This document shows, in pieces, positions 35,078-46,475 of a DNA stretch of 64,000 nt. Below the pieces are notes generated by a model that made no database searches, had not been told where the DNA came from, and saw only the letters and a list, made by a program, of their open reading frames with translations. Position 1 is the stretch's first letter. Each line of letters begins with the position of its first letter. Origin of the DNA: Thermosipho africanus Ob7 (GTDB lineage: Bacteria; Thermotogota; Thermotogae; Thermotogales; Fervidobacteriaceae); assembly GCF_003351105.1 (NCBI RefSeq), contig NZ_NKRG01000001.1, positions 124,001 to 188,000 on the forward strand, read 5' to 3'. Both the position numbers and the translations under genes were made by a program.

Positions 35078-36379
35078 ATGAAAAAGTTTTTAGTTGTGTT
35101 ATTGTCATTGTTTGTATTGACTGCATTATTTGCAGGTACAGCAACACCAACAGTATCATGGTCTGGTAGTGCATCCTTTACATTGGGTATTGACGAAAAA
35201 GGGGTAGACATTGATGGTGGATTAGTAAAACCTTCAGTTACAATTTCACCAAGTGCAGATACTCAATTTGGCGTATCCTTTGCAATTGATGTTGTTGGAA
35301 AATCATTATCATTTAAAAGCTTGAGCTTTGAAAACAACATTTTCGCACTTGATTATACAAAAGGTGCAGCAGGATTCCAATATTTTGTAACACCTGACAA
35401 AGATGGTAACTATTTGTTAAATGCTGAAGATAACATTTCTTTAACATTAAAAGCAGTTGATGGATTGACAGTAGTATTCCAAGATGTAGTAACTGAAGTT
35501 GATTATAACACAGGAACACCAACAACACACAAATGGTTTGATGATTTTGTTGGAGTTACATACAGTGTGGCAAATGTAAATCTTGCAGCAGCATTTTATG
35601 ATGCAGATGAAGCAACACAAACAAATCTTTACCAATATGGTTTAAATGCAAATACAAGCTTGGATCTTGGATTTGCAACATTGGATCTTGATGGAGTAGC
35701 AGGTATTGTTGATTCAAATAATACTTTTGCATATGGTATTGACGAAAGCTTAGAAGCAGAATTTTCAATTGTAACCTTAACACAAACCTTTACATGGAAA
35801 CAAAACGTTAGCCAATTTGCATTTGCAAGAGACAATGATGCTTCATCAGTGTCTGTAAAAGCAGCTGTTGAATATTCAATGCCATCAACAGTAACAATTT
35901 CTGGTGATGTATCATTTAAGATTGCAAGTCTTGCAACACCATCAGAATTTACAGTTCCAGTAAACTTCAAAGTTGCATACACAAATATGTTTGATGCAAG
36001 CTTAGCACTCGGTTGGGCAGATGTAGTTAATGCAGCAACATCAATTAAGATGACACTTGCAGCAGGTTATGATGATGATATGGTTGCAGTTAATGCATCA
36101 GCAGAATGGGCAGATATTGTTGGTGCGGCAACAGCTGTAGATCTTAATGCAGATCTTTCAGTAACACCAATCGATGCATTGACATTAGGTGCAGCAGTTA
36201 GATACGTAAGTGACGAATTTGGTTATAATGTAAATGCAAAATACATGCTTGATGACAATACAACATTCTCGGTATTCTATGGAACATTATATGACGATGC
36301 TGATGAAGATGGAAAAACAGACATTCACAAAGACGATGCACAATGGTATGCAAAACTTTACTGGAGCACAAGCTTCTAA
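35078..36379 (+). CDS. Toga porin-like beta-barrel protein OmpB
   Basis: 433 residues. A signal peptide (about 1-20) is followed by an alternating strand pattern throughout (for example SWSGSASFTLGID, then QFGVSFAIDV), low in Cys, high in Ala, Asp, Thr and Val, with a C-terminal aromatic residue (WYAKLYWSTSF). This is a typical outer-membrane barrel ending in Phe. The position after OmpA matches the OmpA-OmpB pair of Thermotogales togas. It probably forms the outer sheath pore. Confidence 0.85.
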   Translation: MKKFLVVLLSLFVLTALFAGTATPTVSWSGSASFTLGIDEKGVDIDGGLVKPSVTISPSADTQFGVSFAIDVVGKSLSFKSLSFENNIFALDYTKGAAGFQYFVTPDKDGNYLLNAEDNISLTLKAVDGLTVVFQDVVTEVDYNTGTPTTHKWFDDFVGVTYSVANVNLAAAFYDADEATQTNLYQYGLNANTSLDLGFATLDLDGVAGIVDSNNTFAYGIDESLEAEFSIVTLTQTFTWKQNVSQFAFARDNDASSVSVKAAVEYSMPSTVTISGDVSFKIASLATPSEFTVPVNFKVAYTNMFDASLALGWADVVNAATSIKMTLAAGYDDDMVAVNASAEWADIVGAATAVDLNADLSVTPIDALTLGAAVRYVSDEFGYNVNAKYMLDDNTTFSVFYGTLYDDADEDGKTDIHKDDAQWYAKLYWSTSF

Positions 36380-36403
36380 TATTGCAGTGATTTAGATTAA
36401 TAG

Positions 36404-36433
36404 TCCCTCCGCAAGTTGCGGAGGGATTTTTTT
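36404..36433 (+). terminator. Terminator after the toga genes
   Basis: Stem TCCCTCCGCAA / TTGCGGAGGGA (36404-36426) around a single unpaired base, followed by a run of seven T. A strong Rho-independent terminator. Confidence 0.92.
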
Positions 36434-36453
36434 GTAATAATTTATAATAATTT

Positions 36454-36481
36454 TTGAAACATTTATGGTGTATAATATAAT
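36454..36481 (+). promoter_or_regulatory. Promoter of eno
   Basis: TTGAAA (36454-36459) and TATAAT (36476-36481), 16-base spacer. A second TATAAT at 36471 overlaps but its spacing is too short. Confidence 0.65.
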
Positions 36482-36486
36482 TGTGA

Positions 36487-37800
<1,314 letters not shown>

Positions 37801-37814
37801 TGAAACCATAAACT

Positions 37815-37843
37815 AAAGCCCCCAAAATGGGGGCTTTTCTTTT
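37815..37843. terminator. Bidirectional terminator between eno and xer
   Basis: AAAGCCCCC, 5-base loop AAAAT, GGGGG and a T-rich tract. A+T-rich tracts on both sides let it act for eno and for the convergent recombinase gene. Confidence 0.88.
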
Positions 37844-38693
37844 ACAACTTTTTAACAGCATCAAATTTTTCTTGATCGGCAACGTGTAGATAAATACTTG
37901 TGGTGCTTAGATTTGTATGACCCAATAATTCTTGAACAACTTTTATATTTACCCCTTTTCGTATCAGATGAGTTGCATATGAATGTCTTAGAGTATGTGG
38001 ATGTACGTCTTTTTTTATATTTGCTCTTTTTATTCCTTCCTTTAACCATCTAAAAACAGTTGAAGGATGTACATGTTTTTTTCCATTTTCAAATACAAAT
38101 ATTTTGGGATTTTCAAGATCTATATATTTTTTTAGTATTGGTATTACTTTGTCAGGCAGTGGAACTAGTCTGTCCTTTCTACCTTTTCCCATTTCTACCC
38201 TTAAAAAAGGTGGAATAAAAGAAATGTCAGTGGTTCTAAGATTACACAGCTCGCTAATTCTAAGTCCAGCATAGTAAAGTAATGATATGGCAGTTTTTTG
38301 TTTAAGCTCATTTTCTTCATTGAAAGCCTCAATTAAACTTGAAACTTCATCTTCAGTGAGAAAATCAGGGATTTTTCTCCTAATTCTAGGATGTTTAATT
38401 CTTTCCATGGGGTTTTCAGAAATCATTCCAGAAAGTTCAAGGTAATTAAAAAAAGAATTCAAACTAGAAATATACCTTGATATAGTAGTTTCACGAGGAC
38501 TTTCACCTGTAATATCACCTTTTGAGAGAGCTTTTAAAAATTCTTCTACGTCTTTTCTTTCGATATTATTAACTTGTTTTCCAACATATGTTAAAAAATT
38601 TCTGACATCTTTTTTGTAGGCTTTTAATGTATTTTCAGAATGTCTTCTTACGTGAGCAAGATAATCTGAAAACATTTCAATTACTTTATCCAT
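37842..38693 (-). CDS. Tyrosine recombinase of the Xer family
   Basis: 283 residues. A SAM-like N-terminal core-binding domain and a catalytic domain with the R-K-H-R-H-Y set: Arg in [11 protein letters not shown], Lys in [32 protein letters not shown] with the tyrosine. Probably the XerC/D-like enzyme that resolves chromosome dimers. No dif-like site was found in the window. ATG 38693, 6 bases after GGAGGG, is preferred over the ATG one codon upstream. It overlaps the uvrA end. Confidence 0.9.
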   Translation of the reverse strand: MDKVIEMFSDYLAHVRRHSENTLKAYKKDVRNFLTYVGKQVNNIERKDVEEFLKALSKGDITGESPRETTISRYISSLNSFFNYLELSGMISENPMERIKHPRIRRKIPDFLTEDEVSSLIEAFNEENELKQKTAISLLYYAGLRISELCNLRTTDISFIPPFLRVEMGKGRKDRLVPLPDKVIPILKKYIDLENPKIFVFENGKKHVHPSTVFRWLKEGIKRANIKKDVHPHTLRHSYATHLIRKGVNIKVVQELLGHTNLSTTSIYLHVADQEKFDAVKKL

Positions 38694-41460
38694 CATTACC
38701 CTCCAAAACCATCTTTATATATTTTCCGGTTAAAGAATTTTTAGAATTTGCAATATCTTCAGGTGTCCCTTCTGCAACTATATAACCACCGTTTATTCCA
38801 CCTTCAGGCCCAAGGTCAATTACATAATCAGCAGATTTTATTACATCAAGGTTGTGTTCAATTACTATTACTGTATTTCCTTTGTCAACAAGTTTATTTA
38901 AAACATTAATTAATTTTTTTACATCTTCAAAGTGAAGGCCAACTGTTGGTTCGTCTAAGATATAAACAGTTTTGCCTGTAGCACGTTTTTTTAATTCAGA
39001 AGCAAGTTTAATTCTTTGGGCTTCTCCACCTGAAAGTGTGGTTGCAGGTTGACCAAGTTTTATATATGAAAGTCCAACATCGTTTAAAACTTTTAAGGTT
39101 GAATAAATATTAGGAATATTTTTAAAAAATTCTAATGCTTCTTCAACAGTCATATCAAGAATATCGGCTATATTTTTATCCTTGTAAGTTATCTGTAGAG
39201 TTTCACTGTTGTACCTTTTTCCATTACAAACATCACACTGTACATAGACATCTGGCAAAAATAACATTTCAACTTTTAGTATTCCCTGCCCCTGACAGTG
39301 TTCACACCTTCCACCTTTAACATTGAAACTAAATCTGCCTGGAGTATAACCTCTTGCCTTTGCAAGTGGAGTCATTGCAAATAACTTTCTTATTTCATCA
39401 AAAACTTTAGTATATGTTGCTGGATTACTTCTTGGAGTTCTTCCAATTGGAGATTGATCTATTGCAATTACTTTATCAATATTTTCAAGACCTTCTAATC
39501 TATCAAATTCACCAGTACGATGCTTTGTTTTATGAAGCGCGTTCATTAGTGCAGGGTATAGTGTGTCAATTATAAGTGAACTTTTTCCAGAACCTGAAAC
39601 ACCAGTTACACAAATAAATGTTCCAAGTGGAAATGAAACAGTTATATTTTTTAAATTATTATGCCGCGCGCCATGTAAGGTTAAAAATTTTCCATTTCCT
39701 TTTCTTCTTTCTTTTGGTACTTCAATTTTTTTAATTCTTTTCAAGTATTGTATAGTCAATGAATTAGTATCTGAGTCTATGTTTTCAATTGGACCCTGGT
39801 AAACAACTCTTCCCCCATTTATTCCTGCGGCAGGCCCAATATCTATAAGGTAATCAGCACTTCTTATTACATCTTCATCATGTTCTACAACAATGACAGT
39901 ATTTCCAAGGTCGCGCAATCTTTTTAAAGTTGATATAAGTTTTTCATTGTCGCTCTGGTGAAGCCCAATGGTTGGTTCATCAAGTACGTATGTAACACCT
40001 GTAAGCCCTGAACCAATTTGTGTAGCAAGCCTTATTCTTTGAGCTTCTCCACCTGATAATGTTTTAACGTTTCTAGAAAGACTTATATAAGATAGACCAA
40101 CTTCGTTTAAAAATTGGAGTCTTTTTTCAAGTTCTTCTATTAAATCTTTTACTATTTCAAGCTTTTTTTCCGATAATTTTTTCCTTAGTTTTTTTATAAA
40201 TTCATATTCATCTGAAATGGGCAATTCAGTAAAATCAATGATATTAACTCCATCAATTAAGATTGATAATGCTTCTTTTCTAAGTCTTTTCCCTCCGCAT
40301 TCATGACAAGTGTTTTCAACAAAAAATTTGTCTAAATACCATTGTCTTGTATCTTCTGAAGTACTATATTCGTATCTTTGTCTAACTATTGGAATTAATC
40401 CATCAAAAAAAGTTGTACCATACAATATTGCCTCTTGTGTCTCTTCTGGAAGGTCTTTAAAAGGTGTTTTTAGATCGCCCCCATATATTTTTAATATTTT
40501 TTTGATTCTTTGTGGGATCCAGCCATCTTCTTTGTGACCGATATTTATTGCTTCAAGAACAGGCTTTTCAAAATCAATTACCTTTTTTTCATCAACTTCC
40601 AAAGTAAAACCAAGACCATGACATCTATCACAGGCTCCGTATGGACTGTTAAATGAAAACAATTTTGGATTTATTTCAGGCATTGAAACACCACAAGTAG
40701 GACACATCATCTTTTCAGAGTATATTTTTACCTCGTTTGTATCAACATTTTTAATGTATACAAAACCATTTGATTCTCTCAATGCAATTTCAACTGAATC
40801 AAAAAGCCTATGTTTAATATTTTCATCATTTTTAATTCTTAATCTATCAACTATTAAAAATATATTATGACGTACATTTTTGTTAAGCTCTGGAGTTTCT
40901 TCCAATCTGTAAACTTCACCGTCTAATTCTATGCGTGCATAACCTTTTTCTAGTAAATTTTCGAAGATGTCTTTAAAGGTTCCCTTCTTTTCAATTGCAA
41001 TTGGTGATTCAACGTATATTCTACTATCGTCAAAATTTTCCATTATATCTTTAACAATTTCATCAACACTTAATTTTTCAAGTTTTCTTCCACATTTGTA
41101 ACAGTATGCTTCACCAATTTTTGCATAAAGCACTCTCAAAAGGTCGTATATTTCTGTTACAGTTCCGACTGTAGATCTTGGATTGTGTGAGACACTTTTT
41201 TGATCAATAGCAATAGAAGGAGATAGTCCTTCAATACTTTCTACTTCGGGCTTTTTTAAATTTCCGATAAATTGTCTTGCATATGAAGAAAGACTTTCAA
41301 GGTATCTTCTTTGCCCCTCAACGTAGATTGTATCAAGTGCCAAAGAGCTTTTTCCTGAACCTGATAGACCAGTAATAACTGTAAGTTTATTTTTTGGAAT
41401 TTTTACAGTTATATTTTTTAAATTATGAACTTTTGCACCACGAACTATAATATAATCCAT
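38686..41460 (-). CDS. uvrA: Excinuclease ABC subunit A
   Basis: 924 residues. Two ABC-type ATPase halves: Walker [10 protein letters not shown] near residue 33 and GVSGSGKSS near 620. Signature motifs [12 protein letters not shown] and [12 protein letters not shown]; zinc modules with [43 protein letters not shown]-like lead-in is absent. UvrA finds DNA lesions for nucleotide excision repair with UvrB. ATG follows CAAGGAGTATGAAAA. Confidence 0.97.
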   Translation of the reverse strand: MDYIIVRGAKVHNLKNITVKIPKNKLTVITGLSGSGKSSLALDTIYVEGQRRYLESLSSYARQFIGNLKKPEVESIEGLSPSIAIDQKSVSHNPRSTVGTVTEIYDLLRVLYAKIGEAYCYKCGRKLEKLSVDEIVKDIMENFDDSRIYVESPIAIEKKGTFKDIFENLLEKGYARIELDGEVYRLEETPELNKNVRHNIFLIVDRLRIKNDENIKHRLFDSVEIALRESNGFVYIKNVDTNEVKIYSEKMMCPTCGVSMPEINPKLFSFNSPYGACDRCHGLGFTLEVDEKKVIDFEKPVLEAINIGHKEDGWIPQRIKKILKIYGGDLKTPFKDLPEETQEAILYGTTFFDGLIPIVRQRYEYSTSEDTRQWYLDKFFVENTCHECGGKRLRKEALSILIDGVNIIDFTELPISDEYEFIKKLRKKLSEKKLEIVKDLIEELEKRLQFLNEVGLSYISLSRNVKTLSGGEAQRIRLATQIGSGLTGVTYVLDEPTIGLHQSDNEKLISTLKRLRDLGNTVIVVEHDEDVIRSADYLIDIGPAAGINGGRVVYQGPIENIDSDTNSLTIQYLKRIKKIEVPKERRKGNGKFLTLHGARHNNLKNITVSFPLGTFICVTGVSGSGKSSLIIDTLYPALMNALHKTKHRTGEFDRLEGLENIDKVIAIDQSPIGRTPRSNPATYTKVFDEIRKLFAMTPLAKARGYTPGRFSFNVKGGRCEHCQGQGILKVEMLFLPDVYVQCDVCNGKRYNSETLQITYKDKNIADILDMTVEEALEFFKNIPNIYSTLKVLNDVGLSYIKLGQPATTLSGGEAQRIKLASELKKRATGKTVYILDEPTVGLHFEDVKKLINVLNKLVDKGNTVIVIEHNLDVIKSADYVIDLGPEGGINGGYIVAEGTPEDIANSKNSLTGKYIKMVLEGNDG

Positions 41461-41463
41461 TTT

Positions 41464-41943
41464 TCATACTCCTTGTATATTTTTGTTTACGTAATCTATT
41501 ATTATTTTAGCACATTCATTTGCTTTGTGAAGTGAAGTATCAATAACAAGGTCTGGATTAACAGGTTCTTCAAATATTTTGTCAACATAAAGTTGAAAGT
41601 AATCTGATGATTTTATCCTCTTTTTTCTTATTTTTTCATCACAAGTAATAAATATCTCAAAAAATGGCACAGGTGATATTTTTTTTATCATCTCTCTAAT
41701 ACTTTTTTTTGGAGAAACAGCTGGAACAATAACTATATAACCCAACTTAGAAAATAAAAATGCAGTATTTGCAAGAATTTTTATTCTCTCTTGAACTTGT
41801 ATATTAACATTTTTAAAAATATCTCTCCCCTCAAGTACAATTGAGGGAAGAGACTTTTCAATAAAATATTTATTGAGCTCTTTTGCTATAGTTGATTTTC
41901 CAGTCTTTCTTTTCCCAACAAGCCATATTATATAATTATTCAT
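41464..41943 (-). CDS. APS-kinase-like P-loop protein
   Basis: 159 residues similar to adenylylsulfate kinase: WLVGKRKTGKSTIAKEL P-loop near residue 8, VLEGRDIF (family: LDGDN), AFLFSKLGYIVIVPAVSPKKSIREM, then PVPFFEIFITCDEKIRKKR and PDLVIDTS. The substrate motif is altered, so true APS kinase activity is doubtful, and no sulfate assimilation genes are near. Overlaps the solute-binding protein gene by 8 bases. Confidence 0.75.
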   Translation of the reverse strand: MNNYIIWLVGKRKTGKSTIAKELNKYFIEKSLPSIVLEGRDIFKNVNIQVQERIKILANTAFLFSKLGYIVIVPAVSPKKSIREMIKKISPVPFFEIFITCDEKIRKKRIKSSDYFQLYVDKIFEEPVNPDLVIDTSLHKANECAKIIIDYVNKNIQGV

Positions 41944-43159
41944 TTACTATCTCCTCAAGTTTTTTCAAACCATCTTGCAGTGAAATTTTATTAAATAGCA
42001 TCAATTTAAGAATATCTGAGACATTTTTGTGAAATTTTACATATCTTTTGTCAAACGGAATTGACTGGGCTACTTTTTGAGTGCTTTCAAAGACGTTCTT
42101 GAATTTTCCTTCAGGAATATAATCATCAAAAAATTTGGTGTATTTATCTGCAAAGTACTTTTTAAAATCTGGGTTATTTAAAAGTAGGTAAAGCCAGTAA
42201 GTAAAATGTTCATCGCCATCTTTTGTAGATACAAATGCTTTATAGTCTTTAAAAGGTACAAGTGGTTTTGGAAGGGGCAAAATGTAAAAATCTTCCATTT
42301 TTTCGGAGATTATTGGAAGCAAAAAAGATCCTTGAAACATTAAAGCAACCTTTTTATTTACAAAGGATGCTATTTGTGCTTGTTTATTTAAAAAATCAAA
42401 ATAGTTATTTTCATACCATTTTTTGACTACATTGAATGCATTAATTGTATTTTCATCGGTTAGTATGAAGGTGTCTGAAATTAGTGGTATTTTTCCATAT
42501 CCCATTAAAAATGTAGAAAACCAATATGCACTTATTGGATTTATTGCAATTTTTTTGTTTGTATCCTGCACAATTTTTTCTATGGTTTTTAAATTCCAAC
42601 TTTTTGGATCTATATTAATATCTTTTTGTACGTATACTATTTGGGTGTCATAATAATAATTGTAAAGTTTTCCTTTGACTATATTTAATTCTTTGTATGT
42701 TGGATAGTCAAACGCACTTGTCATTATTACATCTGGTAGTTTGACATTTGACTTGCTCATTGTAATAAGTTTGCTTGAAATTTTTGGAACCTCAAGAACT
42801 TTTATATTTAAATCATGCATTTTTGAGTATTTTTCTATATATTCTTTTATATCATTTATTCCTTCCCAAGAAAGCCAGATTTCTCTTTGTAGATTTTCCA
42901 AAAATTCTGCCTTAACTTCCATATTTGTGAACTTTTTTCCTTTAAAATAAAAGTTACCATTTTTTATTTCTATTAAATCGTATAAAGAGATCTTTTCTTT
43001 TCCTTCATTTGAAATTAATGACATAGCTTCAATTTTTTCAAAAGGTGGAATGAGTTCTATAACTCTATATTTTCCGTCGGTAAAGTTTTTAGGGCTTACA
43101 GTGTAGGAAAATAATAATACTGAAGAAATTATGAATATAACTACAAAAGCCTTTTTCAT
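41936..43159 (-). CDS. ABC-type extracellular solute-binding protein, divergent
   Basis: 407 residues with a signal peptide (about 1-18). The MalE-like fold is suggested by PDVIMTSAFDYPTYKELNIV, IAINPISAYWFSTFLMGYG, NAFNVVKKWYENNYFDF and VNKKVALMFQGSFLLP near 285. The N-terminal 110 residues differ from ordinary family members. ATG follows GGGGAGGTAGATCAT. It belongs with the fused permease just upstream in the operon. Substrate unknown (sugar-type family). Confidence 0.78.
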   Translation of the reverse strand: MKKAFVVIFIISSVLLFSYTVSPKNFTDGKYRVIELIPPFEKIEAMSLISNEGKEKISLYDLIEIKNGNFYFKGKKFTNMEVKAEFLENLQREIWLSWEGINDIKEYIEKYSKMHDLNIKVLEVPKISSKLITMSKSNVKLPDVIMTSAFDYPTYKELNIVKGKLYNYYYDTQIVYVQKDINIDPKSWNLKTIEKIVQDTNKKIAINPISAYWFSTFLMGYGKIPLISDTFILTDENTINAFNVVKKWYENNYFDFLNKQAQIASFVNKKVALMFQGSFLLPIISEKMEDFYILPLPKPLVPFKDYKAFVSTKDGDEHFTYWLYLLLNNPDFKKYFADKYTKFFDDYIPEGKFKNVFESTQKVAQSIPFDKRYVKFHKNVSDILKLMLFNKISLQDGLKKLEEIVNE

Positions 43160-43179
43160 ATGATCTACCTCCCCTTTTA

Positions 43180-44793
43180 TTAAAGATATTTTATATACGA
43201 AATTTTAGAAATCTTTAGAAGAAGAAAAGTTAAAATTAATAAAATTAAAAATGTTGCAAATGATGCACCACCGAACAAATTCCATAGTGGATAATGCGTG
43301 CTTGCTGCTCCAACGTAGGAGTACAACTTTATACTTAGTGTGTATTTACTTTCATCGAATAGAAAAACTAAAGGTGGTAAAAATGCATTAAAAGAGTTTA
43401 ATGTTGAAAGCAAAAATAAGGACGAAACAAGGGAAAAACTATTTGGAAGTAGTATTTTGAAAAAGAAAGTATTTTTGGGTATATTATCTAACTTTGCAAG
43501 TAAAAATAGATCTTCTGGAAAATTTTTAAAATAATGGTATGACAGTAATGATAAAAATGGTAAGTTTTTTGCTACTAACATTAAGATAACGGAAGTAAAC
43601 GTATTTAATAATCTCAATTTGGAATAGATATAGAAGATAAAGATTATAATATGTAAACCCGAAAAGATTTTTAGAAAGTTAAAAAAGTTTAGTATATTTT
43701 CACCGTTTTTAATATTCAGCAAAAAGTATGCAAAATACATTGAAAGTATAATACTTAATAATGAGGTTATAATTGAAATTAGCAAGGTATTTGAAAAGGA
43801 TTTAACTATGCCATCATCAAGAATATACTTGAAATTTTTTAGTGTGAAGCTTCCTTTTAAATAGATGCTTTGAGAATCTGAAAAAGCAAGGGTTAAAAGT
43901 ATGTAGAAAAAGTAAATTATTGAAAAGATCCAAAGATATGAAAGAGTCTTTGAAAAATATGAAATGTTCATTTTAATCTTTAAATTTAATTTACTAGAAA
44001 GAAAGTAAACAGAGGTTATTATTAATATTGTTAATAGAGAAATAGAAGAAACTTGTGAAATATCACTTTCAAAATTAAAAAGTTTGTAGATTAAAACCTC
44101 AAGGTTAGTAGTTGCACCAATTATTCCTTTGTCAGTTATTCCAAAGCTTAGAGGTGCGCCGCCTTCTGTTAAGAGCCATGGAACCTGAAAATCTTTAAAG
44201 GCTTTTAAAAAATTAAATATAAATGCTGAATAGATAGCCCCTTTTATATTTGGAACGACTATTTTTTTGTAATAAATATCTGTTTTATTTGATTCTAGAA
44301 GAAAACTTTCAAGGTATTTTTTATTTTGAGTTTCTGAAAAAGTGTAAAGAAAAAAGCTAGTAAAAGGAATAAGAAACCAACTAGAAATAAGAGTTGCTGA
44401 AATAAAAGAAGTTATTGGATTTATATAAATATCCGTATATTTTTCAAAAAAAGTTCTCCAAACAGGAACACCAATATACGGTGGGATTGTCCATCCAATC
44501 ACGAGAAATATAAAGGCAAATTTGTTGAATTTTATTAATTTAGAAATATATAGAGAAACATATGTTGAAATAAAAGCGCTAAAAAGAGCGTAAAGTATGG
44601 TAATTAAAAGGCTTATATAAAAATATTTTGCCCCTAGTGTTTGAAAGAGAGCAGAAAATGAAAATGAGTTGTTGATGTATATGGAGGAAAAAATACCATA
44701 GAAGATAGGGAAAATGTTGAAAATTAGTATAAATAAAATAACAATTATTATCATATCAATAGGAATTATATCATTTTGGAAGGGTAAAAACAA
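43180..44793 (-). CDS. Fused MalF/MalG-type ABC permease
   Basis: 537 residues with about twelve membrane segments. Two EAA-type loops are visible, each one the permease site that contacts the ATPase: LESFLLESNKTDIYYKKIVVP near residue 165 and PEDLFLLAKLDNIPKNTFFF near 430. So two permease halves that are normally separate are on one chain. The TTG start at 44793 has no SD; ATG 44754 lacks one too, so the start is uncertain. No ATPase gene is near; it may share one encoded elsewhere. Confidence 0.8.
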   Translation of the reverse strand: MFLPFQNDIIPIDMIIIVILFILIFNIFPIFYGIFSSIYINNSFSFSALFQTLGAKYFYISLLITILYALFSAFISTYVSLYISKLIKFNKFAFIFLVIGWTIPPYIGVPVWRTFFEKYTDIYINPITSFISATLISSWFLIPFTSFFLYTFSETQNKKYLESFLLESNKTDIYYKKIVVPNIKGAIYSAFIFNFLKAFKDFQVPWLLTEGGAPLSFGITDKGIIGATTNLEVLIYKLFNFESDISQVSSISLLTILIITSVYFLSSKLNLKIKMNISYFSKTLSYLWIFSIIYFFYILLTLAFSDSQSIYLKGSFTLKNFKYILDDGIVKSFSNTLLISIITSLLSIILSMYFAYFLLNIKNGENILNFFNFLKIFSGLHIIIFIFYIYSKLRLLNTFTSVILMLVAKNLPFLSLLSYHYFKNFPEDLFLLAKLDNIPKNTFFFKILLPNSFSLVSSLFLLSTLNSFNAFLPPLVFLFDESKYTLSIKLYSYVGAASTHYPLWNLFGGASFATFLILLILTFLLLKISKISYIKYL

Positions 44794-44802
44794 AATATGA
44801 AG

Positions 44803-45240
44803 CTAAATTTCGGAGAGATTGTCAAGGCTGTCTAAAATTTCTTTTATGTGTTTTGCAAGTTCATAGTTTTCATTTTTAACAGCTTTTTCTAATTTCTGTT
44901 TTAAAAAGTAAATTTTTCTACTTTTTAAGTCTTTTGTAATTCTTTGCTTAGTAAGTTCATCTTGTTTAAACATAACTGATTGAACTGCAAGAGGCATCAA
45001 GGAAATTATTTCCAAGTTATTTTTTTTGAAATGATAAGTTGAAGAATCTGATTGTGTTTCTTCAATGTAATCAACATGCGCCGCCAAAAGTTCAATACCA
45101 GCTTTGGTATAATTGGTTGTATCGTATAAAAGAGTTTCTTTAAGGCATTTTTTGCATATAGATATGCTTTTTGGAACAAAGTTTACAAAGGTTTGTATAA
45201 CAAGCTCCGCCTCTTTTCCACACCTTTCACATTTGCTCAC
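44803..45240 (-). CDS. McsA-like protein with zinc ribbon and UVR motif
   Basis: 145 residues. CERC (Cys4, Cys7) and CKKC (Cys32, Cys35) form a zinc ribbon. The C-terminal [28 protein letters not shown] is a UvrB/UvrC (UVR) motif helix pair. This is the McsA architecture, but the usual partners mcsB, ctsR and clpC are not here. GTG start overlaps the pth stop by 4 bases. Confidence 0.78.
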   Translation of the reverse strand: MSKCERCGKEAELVIQTFVNFVPKSISICKKCLKETLLYDTTNYTKAGIELLAAHVDYIEETQSDSSTYHFKKNNLEIISLMPLAVQSVMFKQDELTKQRITKDLKSRKIYFLKQKLEKAVKNENYELAKHIKEILDSLDNLSEI

Positions 45241-45785
45241 AATTTCACCTCTTGAGAGTTATACAAACTCATAGCTTTATCAATGCCATCTTTAAAAATT
45301 GTATATAAAGCATCTATAGATAGATCGAGAACTTTGTCCAAGACTTTTAGTTCATCTTCTTCAAATTCTCCAAGCACAAAATCGACAAGATTTACATTTT
45401 CAGGAATAGGCCCAATTCCAATTCTTATTCTTTTAAAATCTTCTCCTAGATAACTTATTAAAGATTTAATTCCATTATGACCACCAGATGATCCGCTTTT
45501 TCTAATTCTTATTTTTCCCAAAGGCAAATTAACATCATCGTATACAACTATTATATCACTAAAATCTTCTTTATTTAAATAACGAAAAATTTCACCACTT
45601 AGGTTCATATAAGTAAGTGGTTGTACAAATAAAATATCTTTGCCAAAAAGAGTTTTTTGACAATACTTGTAGTTATTTTGTTTTTTTAAATTATTACAAA
45701 TTCTGTCAATAAACATAAAGCCCACGTTATGCCTTGTGAAGGCATAACGTGGACCAGGATTTCCAAGGCCTACAACTAGGTAAAT
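45237..45785 (-). CDS. pth: Peptidyl-tRNA hydrolase with ATT start
   Basis: 182 residues if begun at ATT 45785, 9 bases after AGGAGG and one base after the rplY stop. This start gives [14 protein letters not shown] and the catalytic TRHNVGF, with Asn9 and His19 equivalent to E. coli Asn10 and His20. Further on come [20 protein letters not shown] and [11 protein letters not shown]. The first ordinary start, a GTG at 45725, would drop Asn9 and His19 and leave a dead enzyme. Pth frees tRNA from peptidyl-tRNA. A 14-bp hairpin lies inside codons 12-22. Confidence 0.85.
   Translation of the reverse strand: MYLVVGLGNPGPRYAFTRHNVGFMFIDRICNNLKKQNNYKYCQKTLFGKDILFVQPLTYMNLSGEIFRYLNKEDFSDIIVVYDDVNLPLGKIRIRKSGSSGGHNGIKSLISYLGEDFKRIRIGIGPIPENVNLVDFVLGEFEEDELKVLDKVLDLSIDALYTIFKDGIDKAMSLYNSQEVKL
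45722..45752 (-). other. Perfect 14-bp hairpin inside the pth coding region
   Basis: CCACGTTATGCCTT (45722-45735), loop GTG, AAGGCATAACGTGG (45739-45752), all 14 pairs matching, six or more of them G:C in AT-rich DNA. In the mRNA it begins 33 bases after the putative ATT start, within the codons for [10 protein letters not shown]. Whether it acts in translation or is a by-product of codon use is unknown. Confidence 0.7.
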
Positions 45786-45786
45786 A

Positions 45787-46440
45787 TTATTCTTCCTCCT
45801 TCTTACCCTTCTCTATAACTTCTGGTTCTGCACTTTCTTCTTCTCCTGTTTCCTCTTCAACTTCAAGACCACTTGGAGTAGAGACTATTGCAATAATTTC
45901 TTCTTCATCAAGTTCTGCTTCCATACCTTCTGGAAGTTTAAGATCTTTAACGTATAGTGCTTGGCCAAGATCCAAATTGCTTACGTCAATTTCTAACTTT
46001 TCAATTACTGCATTTGGAAGTGTTTCAACAGGAAGTTCGTGGTGATGAATTTCAAGGACTCCACCTTTTTCTTCACCTTTTGCTTTTCCAACAAACTCGA
46101 GTGGTAAGTTAATTTTCATTTTGTGTCCCTTTTCAGGTGCGTAGAAGTCAACATGTTTAACTTCATCTGTCAATTTGTCATATTGGACATTTTTAATAAA
46201 TACATCGTGTGAAAATACTTCTTTACCATTTTCGTCTTTAACTGTAAGGCTTATGATACTTGCTTCTGTAACCTCGTGAAAGAGTTTAATAAGATTTGAT
46301 CTTTTAATAGAAATAGAGAGTGGTTCTACATCTGGTCCGTATACGACACCAGGAACAAAACCTTGTCTTCTGAGCCTTCTTACTGCCCTTTTCTTTCCGA
46401 CAACACTTCTCACAAGGGCCTCAAGTGTGTGCTTTTCCAT
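45787..46440 (-). CDS. rplY: 50S ribosomal protein bL25 (CTC-type)
   Basis: 217 residues, the long CTC-type form: the N-terminal 5S-rRNA-binding domain ([22 protein letters not shown]) and the C-terminal TL5 domain ([31 protein letters not shown]), then an acidic tail. It binds 5S rRNA. It lies in the conserved order prs-rplY-pth. Confidence 0.95.
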   Translation of the reverse strand: MEKHTLEALVRSVVGKKRAVRRLRRQGFVPGVVYGPDVEPLSISIKRSNLIKLFHEVTEASIISLTVKDENGKEVFSHDVFIKNVQYDKLTDEVKHVDFYAPEKGHKMKINLPLEFVGKAKGEEKGGVLEIHHHELPVETLPNAVIEKLEIDVSNLDLGQALYVKDLKLPEGMEAELDEEEIIAIVSTPSGLEVEEETGEEESAEPEVIEKGKKEEE

Positions 46441-46475
46441 ACTTTAAAACCTCCTTTTTTTATTTTTATGGGTTA

